This document shows, in pieces, positions 8,763 to 19,055 of a DNA stretch of 64,000 nt (positions within the stretch are counted from its first letter, which is position 1; the number at the start of each line of letters is the position of its first letter). A program made the position numbers and the translations under genes. The stretch lies in NCBI RefSeq assembly GCF_012027555.1, contig NZ_SNUQ01000001.1, positions 124,001 through 188,000 on the forward strand. Direction: 5' to 3'. A model generated the notes under the pieces. That model ran no database searches. It was given only the letters and a program-made list of their open reading frames with translations, and was not told where the DNA came from. Origin of the DNA: Thermococcus sp. CX2 (lineage in GTDB: Archaea > Methanobacteriota_B > Thermococci > Thermococcales > Thermococcaceae).

Positions 8763-9376
8763 TCCAACACCTCCGAGAGGAGCGGCGTAACCGCGAAGCC
8801 GTGGGAGAGGTTTCTGAGCGTCGCCTCGTGGAAGAACCTGTTCTGGGTCAGTGTCCCGTCAACGGGAAAGACCACCCTAAAGCCCCTCACGAAGGCCTCC
8901 CGAGCGGTCGTCTCGCAGCAGAGGTGGGTCATGACGCCGGTGACGATTACGGTCTCCACGTGGAGTTTCCTTAGAATGCCTTCAAGTTCGGTTCCATAGA
9001 AGGCATTGTAGGTGCTCTTCTCGATTACGGTTTCGGCAAAGGGCCTGAACTCCCCGAGGAGCTCGTTCATCGGATCGTCCCTTTTCATCTCGTCGCCCCA
9101 CCAGTGGGCCATGTTGCCCCCTTCGTGGTAGTGGCGCGTGAAGATTATTGGGACTCCGAGCTTCGAAGCTTCTCCATAGAACTCCACCAGCCTCGGAACG
9201 AACCTTCTGGCTGAGGGCAGGTACGCCTTGCTCTCCTCGCTCAGGAAGTAGCGCTGAAGGTCTATCGCCAGAACGGCGGCCCTCTTGAAGGGCCGTATCT
9301 TCTCCCACTTTCTCTGCCTGAAGTACCGCTCCCTCATCTCCAAGATAAAGTCCTCGGTGAAGTAGTCTTCCTTCAT
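8744..9376 (-). CDS. Isochorismatase-family cysteine hydrolase
   Basis: A 210-residue member of the isochorismatase/nicotinamidase family. The likely triad is Asp39 in AIDLQRYFL, a lysine in the IEKSTYNAF segment, and the nucleophile at Cys153 or Cys154 in VMTHLCCETTA. The family hydrolyses amides or vinyl ethers of small metabolites; the substrate here is unknown, and true isochorismate chemistry is unlikely in this organism. It is the first gene of the operon with the flavoprotein and the radical SAM enzyme. Confidence 0.88.
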   Translation of the reverse strand: MKEDYFTEDFILEMRERYFRQRKWEKIRPFKRAAVLAIDLQRYFLSEESKAYLPSARRFVPRLVEFYGEASKLGVPIIFTRHYHEGGNMAHWWGDEMKRDDPMNELLGEFRPFAETVIEKSTYNAFYGTELEGILRKLHVETVIVTGVMTHLCCETTAREAFVRGFRVVFPVDGTLTQNRFFHEATLRNLSHGFAVTPLLSEVLEWLSSG

Positions 9377-9399
9377 GGGCGTAGGAAGGGAGAAAAGGC

Positions 9400-10206
9400 T
9401 TAAAGATTTATCCCCCTCGTCATTACCCCGTCTATGACCACTGTCGAGCCGAGCATGTACTCTGCCTCATCGCTCAGGAGAAAAGCTACGAGTGAGCCGA
9501 GCTCGTCCCATCTGCCGGTTCTGTGGAGGGGCGTTCTGCCAAGCACTTCCCGCTCCCAGGTCTCCTCAAAGGTCTCGCCCCTCGACTCGGCAACGGCCTT
9601 GAGGTTCTCCCGTGCGCCAGGCGTATCGAAGCTGCCGAGCAGAACGCTGTAGGCCCTTATTCCGTGCTTTCCGTATGTTCTTGAAACGCTCTTCGCCAGC
9701 TGAACAAGGCCGGCCCTCGTAACGTCCGCCAGAACCAGCGGTGGCATTGGCTCCTTTATCGAGACGGAGTTGAGGTAAACGAGCACTCCCTTTCTTTTCC
9801 CTTCAAGCCACGTCTGGACGAGGAGGGTCGTCAGGTAGCCTGGGGCAACTGCGTGGAGCTTCGCGGCCTCAATCCAGTCATCATAGCCCGCCTCGTGGAG
9901 GAGGCACGGCTCGCAGCGGACGTTTCCGGCATTCCAGACGAGGGCATCAACTCCACCTAAAAGCTCCCGGGACTCCTTGACGAGGTTCTCCAGGCCCCGC
10001 TGGTCGCAGAGGTTGGTCTTAACTGCGTAGACTTCTCCGAAGGGAGAGAGCTCGTCGAGGGCTTTCTTCAGGTTCTCCTCGCTCCGTGAGCTTATAACGA
10101 CTCTCGCGTTCCTCTTCAACAGTTCCCGCGCCACGTTGAACCCTATTCCGCGTGATGAGGCCGTGACTATCACACCCAGGCCCTTGAGGTCTATCTCCAC
10201 GCTCAT
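9400..10206 (-). CDS. Short-chain dehydrogenase/reductase, atypical active site
   Basis: A 268-residue SDR-fold protein. The cofactor loop TASSRGIG is at residues 15-22, WNAGNV supplies the NAG motif, and the catalytic-type serine is in LNSVSIKEP. The usual YxxxK pair is not visible: the aligned stretch reads VLADVTRAG, with no tyrosine and arginine for lysine. Related divergent SDRs are known, so it may still reduce a sugar or keto substrate, or only bind NAD(P). ATG 10206 lies about 26 bases after a minus-strand TATA box (10225-10236), so the message is probably leaderless. It diverges from a GltD-like gene across a palindromic operator. Confidence 0.85.
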   Translation of the reverse strand: MSVEIDLKGLGVIVTASSRGIGFNVARELLKRNARVVISSRSEENLKKALDELSPFGEVYAVKTNLCDQRGLENLVKESRELLGGVDALVWNAGNVRCEPCLLHEAGYDDWIEAAKLHAVAPGYLTTLLVQTWLEGKRKGVLVYLNSVSIKEPMPPLVLADVTRAGLVQLAKSVSRTYGKHGIRAYSVLLGSFDTPGARENLKAVAESRGETFEETWEREVLGRTPLHRTGRWDELGSLVAFLLSDEAEYMLGSTVVIDGVMTRGINL

Positions 10207-10264
10207 GATCCTTTCTTCGCCCGGGGATTAATAAACGTTGGCTGTCATTCTGACGAAGATTACC

Positions 10265-10286
10265 CGAATTAGGGTAACCTAATTCG
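10265..10286. promoter_or_regulatory. Palindrome with TTAGG-N4-CCTAA core (DtxR/IdeR-like operator)
   Basis: Perfect nine-base arms CGAATTAGG and CCTAATTCG surround GTAA. The core TTAGG-N4-CCTAA is the same as that found in front of feoA in this window and resembles the half-sites of DtxR/IdeR/MDR1-type metal regulators. It lies between the divergent SDR and GltD-like promoters and could control both. Regulator identity is inferred. Confidence 0.6.
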
Positions 10287-10326
10287 TCTCATCGTCGGTG
10301 TTTCGAGAGAAAACAACTTAAGGTGC

Positions 10327-10341
10327 AAAACCTTCGGTTTT
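10327..10341 (+). promoter_or_regulatory. Small stem-loop in the leader of the GltD-like gene
   Basis: AAAACC-TTC-GGTTTT forms a six-base-pair hairpin about 36 bases before the GTG start. It could be a leader structure or chance; its A/T-rich stem would be weak at high temperature. Confidence 0.25.
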
Positions 10342-10376
10342 AGACAGATTTCTTGAAAAATTTTGGGGGTGATTGT

Positions 10377-12472
<2,096 letters not shown>

Positions 12473-12476
12473 GAGT

Positions 12477-12494
12477 CTTTTCTTATTCCTTTTT
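12477..12494 (+). terminator. T-rich terminator after dys
   Basis: Successive T runs (CTTTTCTTATTCCTTTTT) start a few bases after the dys stop and overlap the tail of the convergent membrane protein gene. Confidence 0.45.
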
Positions 12495-13481
12495 GGAAGT
12501 CTCACCCGACTCTTTAAGCACTTGTTTATACAGGGGATGAGGGAGATAGAAGTAAAGTTCCAAGATTCTTAAAGGAGTTAGCTTGAGAAAGTGAGTGTAT
12601 TTCACACAAGATGCAATTTTGTCTATAGGTATTTCTTCGCTTGATGAGAATTTATACTGGAGATTCTGAAGGCAGATAATAGCATTGGTAAGTTCTCTGT
12701 GGACTTGATTCTTGTTAATTGCACTCATTAATACCCATACAAGGATATACTGCAGAAAAAGGAATAAAGCAAGTACATGGACAGAAATCTCTTGAACTCC
12801 CTTAACCCCAAGATAAAGCAAATAACAAACTTTCCAAGTTGCCCAGATAGAGCCAGAAAACAAGATTAAGCCTGAAATGGCTCCTACAATCAACCTCACT
12901 ATACTCATGTCCGTTTCTCCTTCAAGACCGTGTTTGAGGTTGTATGCCCAAACAAATATCTTGATTGCACGATCTTCATTAACAACCAATCCCATTAAGG
13001 CCAATTCCACTAGAAAAGCTATCAAGAGAGGATGCCATAAGTTTTCTTTCACATTGTGAGTAGAATACAACAATAAATACACACCTACGGATATTATGGA
13101 TAAAATTCCAAAGGAGTGAACTCCAGAATATACAAATTTCCCAAATACTTCGCCGTAGTATTCAACTAGTTGTTTGGGGAGCTTGGATGTGTCTGTGGTT
13201 TCTCCGTCTTTCTCTGTGTGCTGACGAGGTACTATGCTGGACCAAATTACCCACAAGCCAAACATTGCACCAAAAGAGAGTCCCCAAAGATTAAGCATGT
13301 TTGCAAGTCCACCATAGTATGATGTTAGCAGGGATAGGGATGCAGACAAAAGGGCAAATAAAATTTCGTAGTTTGGGTTTATTGCATCTATCTTCATGGA
13401 GATATTATGTAACTCTCTCTCGAGAATGTCATCTAACATGTCAGTTGTTAGGGTATGAAAATTTAAAATATTACTGTCCAT
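12483..13481 (-). CDS. Hypothetical multi-span membrane protein (AT-rich, probably acquired)
   Basis: A 332-residue protein with about six hydrophobic segments (near residues 40-65, 66-85, 118-143, 150-170, 195-228 and 232-254) and soluble ends. I do not recognise the family. The gene is strikingly AT-rich with A/T-ending codons, unlike the GC-rich genes on both sides, which suggests recent transfer. Its ATG at 13481 lies inside the last codons of tiaS (11-base overlap), so it sits exactly at the tiaS 3' end and may be translated by coupling. The insertion leaves tiaS intact. Confidence 0.75.
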   Translation of the reverse strand: MDSNILNFHTLTTDMLDDILERELHNISMKIDAINPNYEILFALLSASLSLLTSYYGGLANMLNLWGLSFGAMFGLWVIWSSIVPRQHTEKDGETTDTSKLPKQLVEYYGEVFGKFVYSGVHSFGILSIISVGVYLLLYSTHNVKENLWHPLLIAFLVELALMGLVVNEDRAIKIFVWAYNLKHGLEGETDMSIVRLIVGAISGLILFSGSIWATWKVCYLLYLGVKGVQEISVHVLALFLFLQYILVWVLMSAINKNQVHRELTNAIICLQNLQYKFSSSEEIPIDKIASCVKYTHFLKLTPLRILELYFYLPHPLYKQVLKESGETSKKE

Positions 13482-14757
13482 CAGTCACTATTTCTAAAAC
13501 CCTCTCCTCTCCACCTGGCAGCACTAGAGGCCTCGACAGGTGCTTTCTCGCGTCGGGCGGCACTTCGTAAATCTTCCTCTCCAGCTCGCGCGGGACTTCA
13601 ACTGGGATGAGCTTCTTCGGCATCTTATGGCCACAGCGCTTGCACTTGAGATAATCACCCTTGCTCTTCATCGTCCCGCCGCACTTCGGGCACTTCGGCT
13701 TCTGGTACTCGATCCTTGGAACGAGCTTCACCGGATAGAACTTCTCGAGGTTGAGCGTCAGAACGCCGTCGTGCTCCTTCACTCCACCGGCGGCGATTAT
13801 CTCGTCTCCAGGGAGGAGCTTCCTCACGTAGTTCCTGAATTTCTTGGTCGGCTCGAAGGCAGCAACGCGAATCCTTCCCGTTTCATCCTCAAGCTCAAAG
13901 AATACGTGCCTCCCGCGCTCCCAGTAGGGCTTAACCACCGTTCCCCTAACCACCGCGCTGTCGTAGAGCTTCAGCTCGCCGATTTTTTTGTATGTAAGGT
14001 GGTCGTCTGTGTTCTGGTTCGTCTTGTAGAGCTGGTAAAATGTCACGGGCTCCTCAAAGCGAACCATCTCAAAGGTCTGGAGAACCTTTCCCCTGTCAAT
14101 TCCCCTGATGCCAACCAGAACGGGATCCTTGCCGTGGGGTGTTATGAGGACGCTCCTCTTGTAGGGGTCAACGTTGTCGTAGGTGAAGGGATAGCTCCAG
14201 CTATCGGCCAGAAAGACACTCTCCTTGTCCACTCTCCTCGGCGTTCCCCAGTTGTCGGGCTCTCTGTAAGCTAACAGCTCGTAGGTGAACCTCTTCAGCG
14301 GATAAGCAACAGCCGCGAGCGCGCCGATTATGCCCCTCCCGACCTTGAACTTGAAATATTCTACTCCAGCGTTTCTCGCAGCTTCCTCCGCCTCTTCTAT
14401 AGTGACGTGCTCGCGGAGGGCCTTCATTGCGAACTCTACGAGCTCTTTAGGAATTTCCCCCTCGACGAATACCACTCCTGGATTTGTGTTCTCGTGCTCG
14501 AAGTCGGCAAGCCGGTCCACGTAGAAGAGGACGGTGTTTTTAACCTCGGTTATAAGCTCCTCATTGACCTCAAAGGTCATCGCCACCGCTCCATTGCCGC
14601 GGGTCTTGTAGGGAATGTTCGGGTTGAGCCTGATCAAGCGGGGAAGGTCTATGGGCTCCGCTATCCGGGACAGCTCGCGGTAGAGGATGGCACCGAGGTA
14701 GGTAGTGCACATGCCGTTCGGTGAGTCAGTGTCGTCGATGCCGATGTGGAGCCTCAT
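13471..14757 (-). CDS. tiaS: tRNA(Ile2) 2-agmatinylcytidine synthetase TiaS
   Basis: A 428-residue enzyme that, with ATP and agmatine, converts C34 of the CAU-anticodon isoleucine tRNA to agmatidine so it reads AUA. The N-terminus begins with [18 protein letters not shown], the kinase-like catalytic motif. An OB-fold region ([15 protein letters not shown] onward) and a C-terminal zinc ribbon (CPKCGG and CKRCGH) follow, as in the known enzyme. ATG 14757 lies 27-30 bases after a minus-strand TATA box, so the message is leaderless; a longer reading to 14826 would lack a promoter. The final codons overlap the start of the AT-rich membrane protein gene. Confidence 0.94.
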   Translation of the reverse strand: MRLHIGIDDTDSPNGMCTTYLGAILYRELSRIAEPIDLPRLIRLNPNIPYKTRGNGAVAMTFEVNEELITEVKNTVLFYVDRLADFEHENTNPGVVFVEGEIPKELVEFAMKALREHVTIEEAEEAARNAGVEYFKFKVGRGIIGALAAVAYPLKRFTYELLAYREPDNWGTPRRVDKESVFLADSWSYPFTYDNVDPYKRSVLITPHGKDPVLVGIRGIDRGKVLQTFEMVRFEEPVTFYQLYKTNQNTDDHLTYKKIGELKLYDSAVVRGTVVKPYWERGRHVFFELEDETGRIRVAAFEPTKKFRNYVRKLLPGDEIIAAGGVKEHDGVLTLNLEKFYPVKLVPRIEYQKPKCPKCGGTMKSKGDYLKCKRCGHKMPKKLIPVEVPRELERKIYEVPPDARKHLSRPLVLPGGEERVLEIVTDGQ

Positions 14758-14788
14758 GGTTGGAAGAAAAAGAAAGGGGTTTAAAAAG

Positions 14789-15322
14789 CTAAGGCTCGCG
14801 GAAGAGCTCGTAGCAGAGAACATCAACGAAGCCTTCCCCTGGGACGTACTGATGCTTCCTCCAGCGGCCGGCCAATTTGAAGCCGTTCTTTTCGAGAATC
14901 CTTATTGAAGCCCCGTTGATTTCGTAGACATGGGCATAGACTTTCCTCAGGTTGAGCCACTCAAAGGCATAGCGAACCGCCAGAGAAACGGCCTCACTGG
15001 CGTAGCCGCGGCCCCAGTACTCTTTCCCGATGAAGTAGCCTAGCTCGGCGTGTCCGTTATGGAAGTCGATTTTGTGAAGTCCCACGAGTCCAACGAGTGA
15101 GCGCGAGGAGTTCTCGATTATCGCGAAAACCTTCTCGTGCTTCTTCTCTCTTCTCAGGGCCTCGTACCACTCCAGCTCGTCCTCATAGAAGAATATCTCC
15201 TCCGGAAAGGAGAGGTAGCGCCTTACGTCCCTGTCGTTGTACCACATCCAGACCTGGCTGAGATCCTCCCGCAGGAGGACTCCGAGGGAAACCAAGTTTC
15301 CTCTGAGGATTATCGGCCTCAT
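14789..15322 (-). CDS. GNAT-family N-acetyltransferase (RimJ/RimL type)
   Basis: A 177-residue GCN5-related acetyltransferase. The acetyl-CoA pyrophosphate loop is in the [12 protein letters not shown] segment near residue 103, and [13 protein letters not shown] is the usual C-terminal motif of RimJ/RimL-like enzymes, which acetylate protein N-termini or small amines. The substrate is not predictable. It diverges from the Cro/C1-type regulator gene with about 40 bases between starts, so the two promoters overlap or lie back to back. Confidence 0.85.
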   Translation of the reverse strand: MRPIILRGNLVSLGVLLREDLSQVWMWYNDRDVRRYLSFPEEIFFYEDELEWYEALRREKKHEKVFAIIENSSRSLVGLVGLHKIDFHNGHAELGYFIGKEYWGRGYASEAVSLAVRYAFEWLNLRKVYAHVYEINGASIRILEKNGFKLAGRWRKHQYVPGEGFVDVLCYELFREP

Positions 15323-15364
15323 GCAAACACCTTAACTTTATTAAGGCCATTTGCCTATTTAAAA

Positions 15365-16324
15365 ATGATGGACAGGGAGAGACTTATAAGAACCGTCGAG
15401 GCGATACTCAGGGGCACGGGCTACAAAACCGCCAGGATGGACTTCAAAGGCTCGTGCTTCGACATAGTGGCGAGCAGGTTACTCCTGTTGCTCTTCATTA
15501 AAGTGGCAACTAACATAGACACCGTTACGGAAGAGCAGGCTGAGGACCTAAAAAGGCTCTCCAAGTTCTTTAAGGCCTCCCCGCTCATCGTTGGGCTGAA
15601 GACCAAGAACGCCGAGCTAGAGGAGGGAGTAGTTTACGAGCGCTTTGGCATCTATGCCTTAAGGCCAGAAACCCTCTACGATGTCCTTGTCGAGAACGAG
15701 CTTCCAGCCATCTTTGCCGAGCGCGGCGGCTTCTACGTCAGGATAAACGGGAAGCTCCTGAGGCACCTTCGCGAGAAGCACGGCTACAGCGTGAACGAGC
15801 TGGCCGAGCTCATTGGAGTCTCCAGGAAGAGCCTCCTCAACTATGAGCGAGGGGAGCAGGCGGTTTCCCTTGACGTTGCAATCCGCCTTGAGGAGGTGTT
15901 TGACGAACCGTTGGCCGAGCCAATAGACATACTTAACTCGACGGTTGAGGCCAACCTCGACGTTACGCCCGAGACGCCCCTCGAGAGGGAGGTATTCGAG
16001 CGCCTCAAGGTTCTGGGCCTTGGCGTGGTCAAGGTCAGGAAGGCCCCCTTCAACGCGGTCTCGAAGGAGGAGGAGTTCAAGATACTCACGGGCATAGACG
16101 AGAAGAAGACCCGCTCAACGGTCAAGCGTGCCGAGATGGTGGCGGAGGTAAGCAGGATAATCAACAGCGACGGCATCTTTATCCTTGAGAAGGCCAAAAC
16201 TGAAGTCGTTAAGGAAGTGCCGCTGATTCCCAAGGACAGCCTCCAGGAAGTTAAGGACGCCGATGAGCTCATAGAGATGATTGAAGAGCTGAAAAAGGAG
16301 ATAAAGAAGCAGCTCTTTAGCTGA
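15365..16324 (+). CDS. Conserved euryarchaeal HTH transcriptional regulator (Cro/C1 type)
   Basis: A 319-residue protein. The N-terminal 110 residues form an alpha/beta domain of unknown role; a Cro/C1-type helix-turn-helix (KHGYSVNELAELIGVS followed by RKSLLNYERGEQ) lies near residues 130-165, and the rest is a charged helical domain. It matches a conserved euryarchaeal family annotated only as putative HTH regulators; targets are unknown. Two adjacent ATGs exist at 15365 and 15368. An upstream extension to 15137 would run antisense through the acetyltransferase gene and is rejected. Its last eight bases overlap the convergent HD hydrolase gene. Confidence 0.85.
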   Translation: MMDRERLIRTVEAILRGTGYKTARMDFKGSCFDIVASRLLLLLFIKVATNIDTVTEEQAEDLKRLSKFFKASPLIVGLKTKNAELEEGVVYERFGIYALRPETLYDVLVENELPAIFAERGGFYVRINGKLLRHLREKHGYSVNELAELIGVSRKSLLNYERGEQAVSLDVAIRLEEVFDEPLAEPIDILNSTVEANLDVTPETPLEREVFERLKVLGLGVVKVRKAPFNAVSKEEEFKILTGIDEKKTRSTVKRAEMVAEVSRIINSDGIFILEKAKTEVVKEVPLIPKDSLQEVKDADELIEMIEELKKEIKKQLFS

Positions 16325-17567
16325 AAATAACCCTCTTCCAAACTTCCCTCACTTTCTCAATGTACTCCTTCGGTGAGGCTATGAGCACGGCCCACCTGGG
16401 GGTCTGGCGTCTCTTGAGGGCATTCGCCAGCGGAGTGACCTTGGTCAGCGGCTGAACCTCCCCGCTTCCGAGGAGCACGTTTATCTCCGTTGACTTCAGC
16501 CTGGGTTCGCTGAGCATCAGGTCGGCTATGCTGAACTCGAGGATGACTTCCCCTTCCTTTGCCCCTACTGCATCGGCCAGTGCCCTCTCTATCTCCTGCC
16601 TCCTCTTCACGTTCCTGTAAGCGGTAAGAAGCTCCCTCTTCTCCTCGCCAGTCAGCTCATCGGCGCTCGCGAGGACAGCCGCTTTGTAGAGCTCGCGGTA
16701 CTTTATGCGCCTGACTATCTCAGCAGGGTATCCCTCCAAGTCCTCCAGCTCCACGAGGACCCTGCAGTCTATCATCTTCCAGAAGTCCCACAGGTGGCCC
16801 TCCTCGAGGGCAAACTCCAGAGCCCTTGTAAGCATTCCCTCGGCTATCTTCACCGTGTGGTGGAAGTAGACCCTCGAATACATCAGCGAACGGGCGACCA
16901 TCATGCCCTCTACGGCCTCGATTCCCTTCTCGTCCACCACGAGCTCGCCCTCGTGCACCTTTAGGACCTTCATAAGTCTCTCGAGGTCGATTATGCCGTG
17001 TGCAACCCCCGTGTAGTGGGCGTCCCTTATGAGGTAGTCAAGCTGGTCGACGTCAACATCTCCGTGCAGCATCTGGCCGAGGTAGCGCTTCTCGTGCTTT
17101 CCGAGGATGAGGTCGGCGACGTCCTTTGGGGTGAAGTCGTAGTCGTAGCTCTCTATTATCTCGGGAATACTGCCGCCGTTCTCGCTTTCAGTTATGTTTA
17201 TCCTCCCCAGGACTATATCCTGCCCGAGGCGCATGTGGTCGTGCTCCTTGACGTAGTGCTTGTAGATGCTCTCAAAAGTGTGGCTGAAGGGGCCGTGGCC
17301 GATATCGTGGAGAAGTGCACCAACCTGGAGGAGCATGCTCTCATCTTCGCTCAGACCAACCTCCATTGAGAGCCTTCTCGCTATGTTCCACGCTCCGAGA
17401 GAGTGCTCAAAGCGGGAGTGGTTGGCACCTGGGTAGACGAGGTAAGCCAGACCGAGCTGCCTTATGTTCCTAAGCCTCTGAAATTCGGGAGTCTTGACGA
17501 GATCGAGGATCAAGCCGGTAAGCTTCATGCTTCCGTGAATGCCATCATGAATAATTTTTCCATCCAT
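16317..17567 (-). CDS. HD-domain phosphohydrolase (dNTPase/SAMHD1-like)
   Basis: A 416-residue metal-dependent HD phosphohydrolase. Ligands are in HSRFEHSLG near residue 54 and the HDIGHGPFSH motif near residue 88, with a third aspartate in GDVDVDQLDY near 170. The family includes deoxynucleotide triphosphohydrolases that control dNTP pools. GGTGAT precedes ATG 17567; the GTG three codons earlier is part of that ribosome site. No regulatory domain is obvious beyond a C-terminal helical and alpha/beta extension of about 130 residues. Confidence 0.87.
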   Translation of the reverse strand: MDGKIIHDGIHGSMKLTGLILDLVKTPEFQRLRNIRQLGLAYLVYPGANHSRFEHSLGAWNIARRLSMEVGLSEDESMLLQVGALLHDIGHGPFSHTFESIYKHYVKEHDHMRLGQDIVLGRINITESENGGSIPEIIESYDYDFTPKDVADLILGKHEKRYLGQMLHGDVDVDQLDYLIRDAHYTGVAHGIIDLERLMKVLKVHEGELVVDEKGIEAVEGMMVARSLMYSRVYFHHTVKIAEGMLTRALEFALEEGHLWDFWKMIDCRVLVELEDLEGYPAEIVRRIKYRELYKAAVLASADELTGEEKRELLTAYRNVKRRQEIERALADAVGAKEGEVILEFSIADLMLSEPRLKSTEINVLLGSGEVQPLTKVTPLANALKRRQTPRWAVLIASPKEYIEKVREVWKRVIFS

Positions 17568-17650
17568 TAATATCACCGCTGGAAGTTTGAGAATCTCCTT
17601 AAATAACTTTTGGGCATTATGACAAAATTGAAAGGAAAAGGGCGGCAGAA

Positions 17651-18934
17651 TCAGAGATCTTTTCCGGCTATGTAAATTCTCTTCGTCTTTCCTGGTTTCC
17701 TTGGGAGGCCTTCTCTGAGTTTCACCAGTGGCACTGCCTCGATGATCAACCCAGCCTGCTTTGATTCCTCAACTTCATACCTTACCGGGTTGTTCGCCTC
17801 GTAGATGAGCTCTCTGACCTCGTCCTCTATTCCCGCCGGCTTATTTCCGCTGTAGGCGATCCGAATGATGGCCTTTGGCTTTGGATTCTCGGGAGAGAGC
17901 GGGTGGTAAATTATCACGAAGTCGAGGAGGTCGGGATGGTCGTAAACTATCTCCATAATCTGGTCGATGTGGAGCTTAGCCCCGGCAAGGCTCACAACGT
18001 CCTTGATGCGGATTATGTTTTTGACCTTACCGTCGACGACCCTTGCAAGGTCTCCTATGTCGTAGTTGAAGAGCGGAAGGCCAGTCAGCTCGCCGTCCCT
18101 CATCACCTTAGTGATGTACATGCGCTTGTATTCACTGTAGTTATCACCGTTATCCTTCAACACGACGATAGACTCGGTAAAATGGAACTCACTCATCTTC
18201 TTCTTTGTTATTACACGGTAGCTGGTTATAGCGTCCTCGGTCGAGCCGAAGTTGTCAATTATCACGGCATTCTCAAACAGCTCAAGCGTCGCCATGGCAA
18301 GTTCCTTTGTCAGTGTCTCTCCTCCGACCACTATCGTCTGAATGTCCTTCTTTATGTCCTCCGGGAGGATCAGTCCGAGGTTGTATGCTGTGGCTGTGAG
18401 ACAGAAGAGGGCGGTTGGTCTTATATCCCTGAGCTCCTTTAAAAGGAGGTTCCTGTCCATGAGGTACTGGATGGGAACTTGATAATAGGCCACCTTGGCG
18501 TCGAGGGCCTCAAAGCCGCCGAAGGCAAACATTCCGGAGGATGAGGGCAGCGGCGGGAAGAATGATGCAATCCTGTCGCCTTTGTCCATGTATTCTCTTA
18601 CCCATGGTTCTATCTGCCTGCCCGTCCTAAAGCGGTCGTCCTTGGTATAGGGTATCCTCTTTGGCCTGCCGGTCGTTCCGCTCGTCCTCATGACGGTGTA
18701 GAAAACCCTGCCTTCTTTAATGTAGCGGGGCCACACTTCGTCTATTTTATAGAGATCATGGGGGGTTATGTTTATCCTCTCGGTCAGAGAGGCTATGTCC
18801 TCTGGTTTAATTTCCTCTGGTTTAAGCCCCGAGAACTTCTCCCTCCAGAGCTCGGTGGTCTCTATGGCTTTCTCAACTGTGTACCTGAAATCTTCAACCC
18901 CATTTTTATCAAGCCTTCCCAAAATCAGGCTCAC
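17651..18934 (-). CDS. AMP-dependent ligase, phenylacetate-CoA ligase (PaaK)-like
   Basis: A 427-residue adenylate-forming enzyme. RTSGTTGRPKRIP near residue 83 is the AMP/phosphate-binding loop, DNFGSTEDA near 227 the adenine-binding region, and FNYDIGDLARV near 290 the conserved aspartate motif; a C-terminal cap domain ends with KPGKTKRIYIAG, carrying a likely catalytic lysine. It should activate a carboxylic acid as an acyl-adenylate and possibly pass it to CoA. The start is GTG 18934 with GGTGA about ten bases upstream. It diverges from a second, shorter homologue, an unusual arrangement. Confidence 0.82.
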   Translation of the reverse strand: MSLILGRLDKNGVEDFRYTVEKAIETTELWREKFSGLKPEEIKPEDIASLTERINITPHDLYKIDEVWPRYIKEGRVFYTVMRTSGTTGRPKRIPYTKDDRFRTGRQIEPWVREYMDKGDRIASFFPPLPSSSGMFAFGGFEALDAKVAYYQVPIQYLMDRNLLLKELRDIRPTALFCLTATAYNLGLILPEDIKKDIQTIVVGGETLTKELAMATLELFENAVIIDNFGSTEDAITSYRVITKKKMSEFHFTESIVVLKDNGDNYSEYKRMYITKVMRDGELTGLPLFNYDIGDLARVVDGKVKNIIRIKDVVSLAGAKLHIDQIMEIVYDHPDLLDFVIIYHPLSPENPKPKAIIRIAYSGNKPAGIEDEVRELIYEANNPVRYEVEESKQAGLIIEAVPLVKLREGLPRKPGKTKRIYIAGKDL

Positions 18935-19023
18935 AGGAGTTCACCGAGTCAGTAGTTTGAGTTAACAATATTTAATTGTTAGGGTTTATCCAATCAAATT
19001 CGCAGAAGAATCCATTGGGAAAG

Positions 19024-19032
19024 GTTTTTATA
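19024..19032 (+). promoter_or_regulatory. TATA box of the second adenylate-forming enzyme gene
   Basis: TTTTTATAC is centred about 27 bases before ATG 19056, which predicts a leaderless transcript. Confidence 0.6.
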
Positions 19033-19055
19033 CTCTCCCAGTTAGAACACCTACC

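Noticed and set aside
15137-15364. N-terminal extension of the Cro/C1-type regulator
   Set aside because: It lies antisense to the acetyltransferase gene, has no conserved character, and the ATG pair at 15365-15370 follows a suitable promoter.
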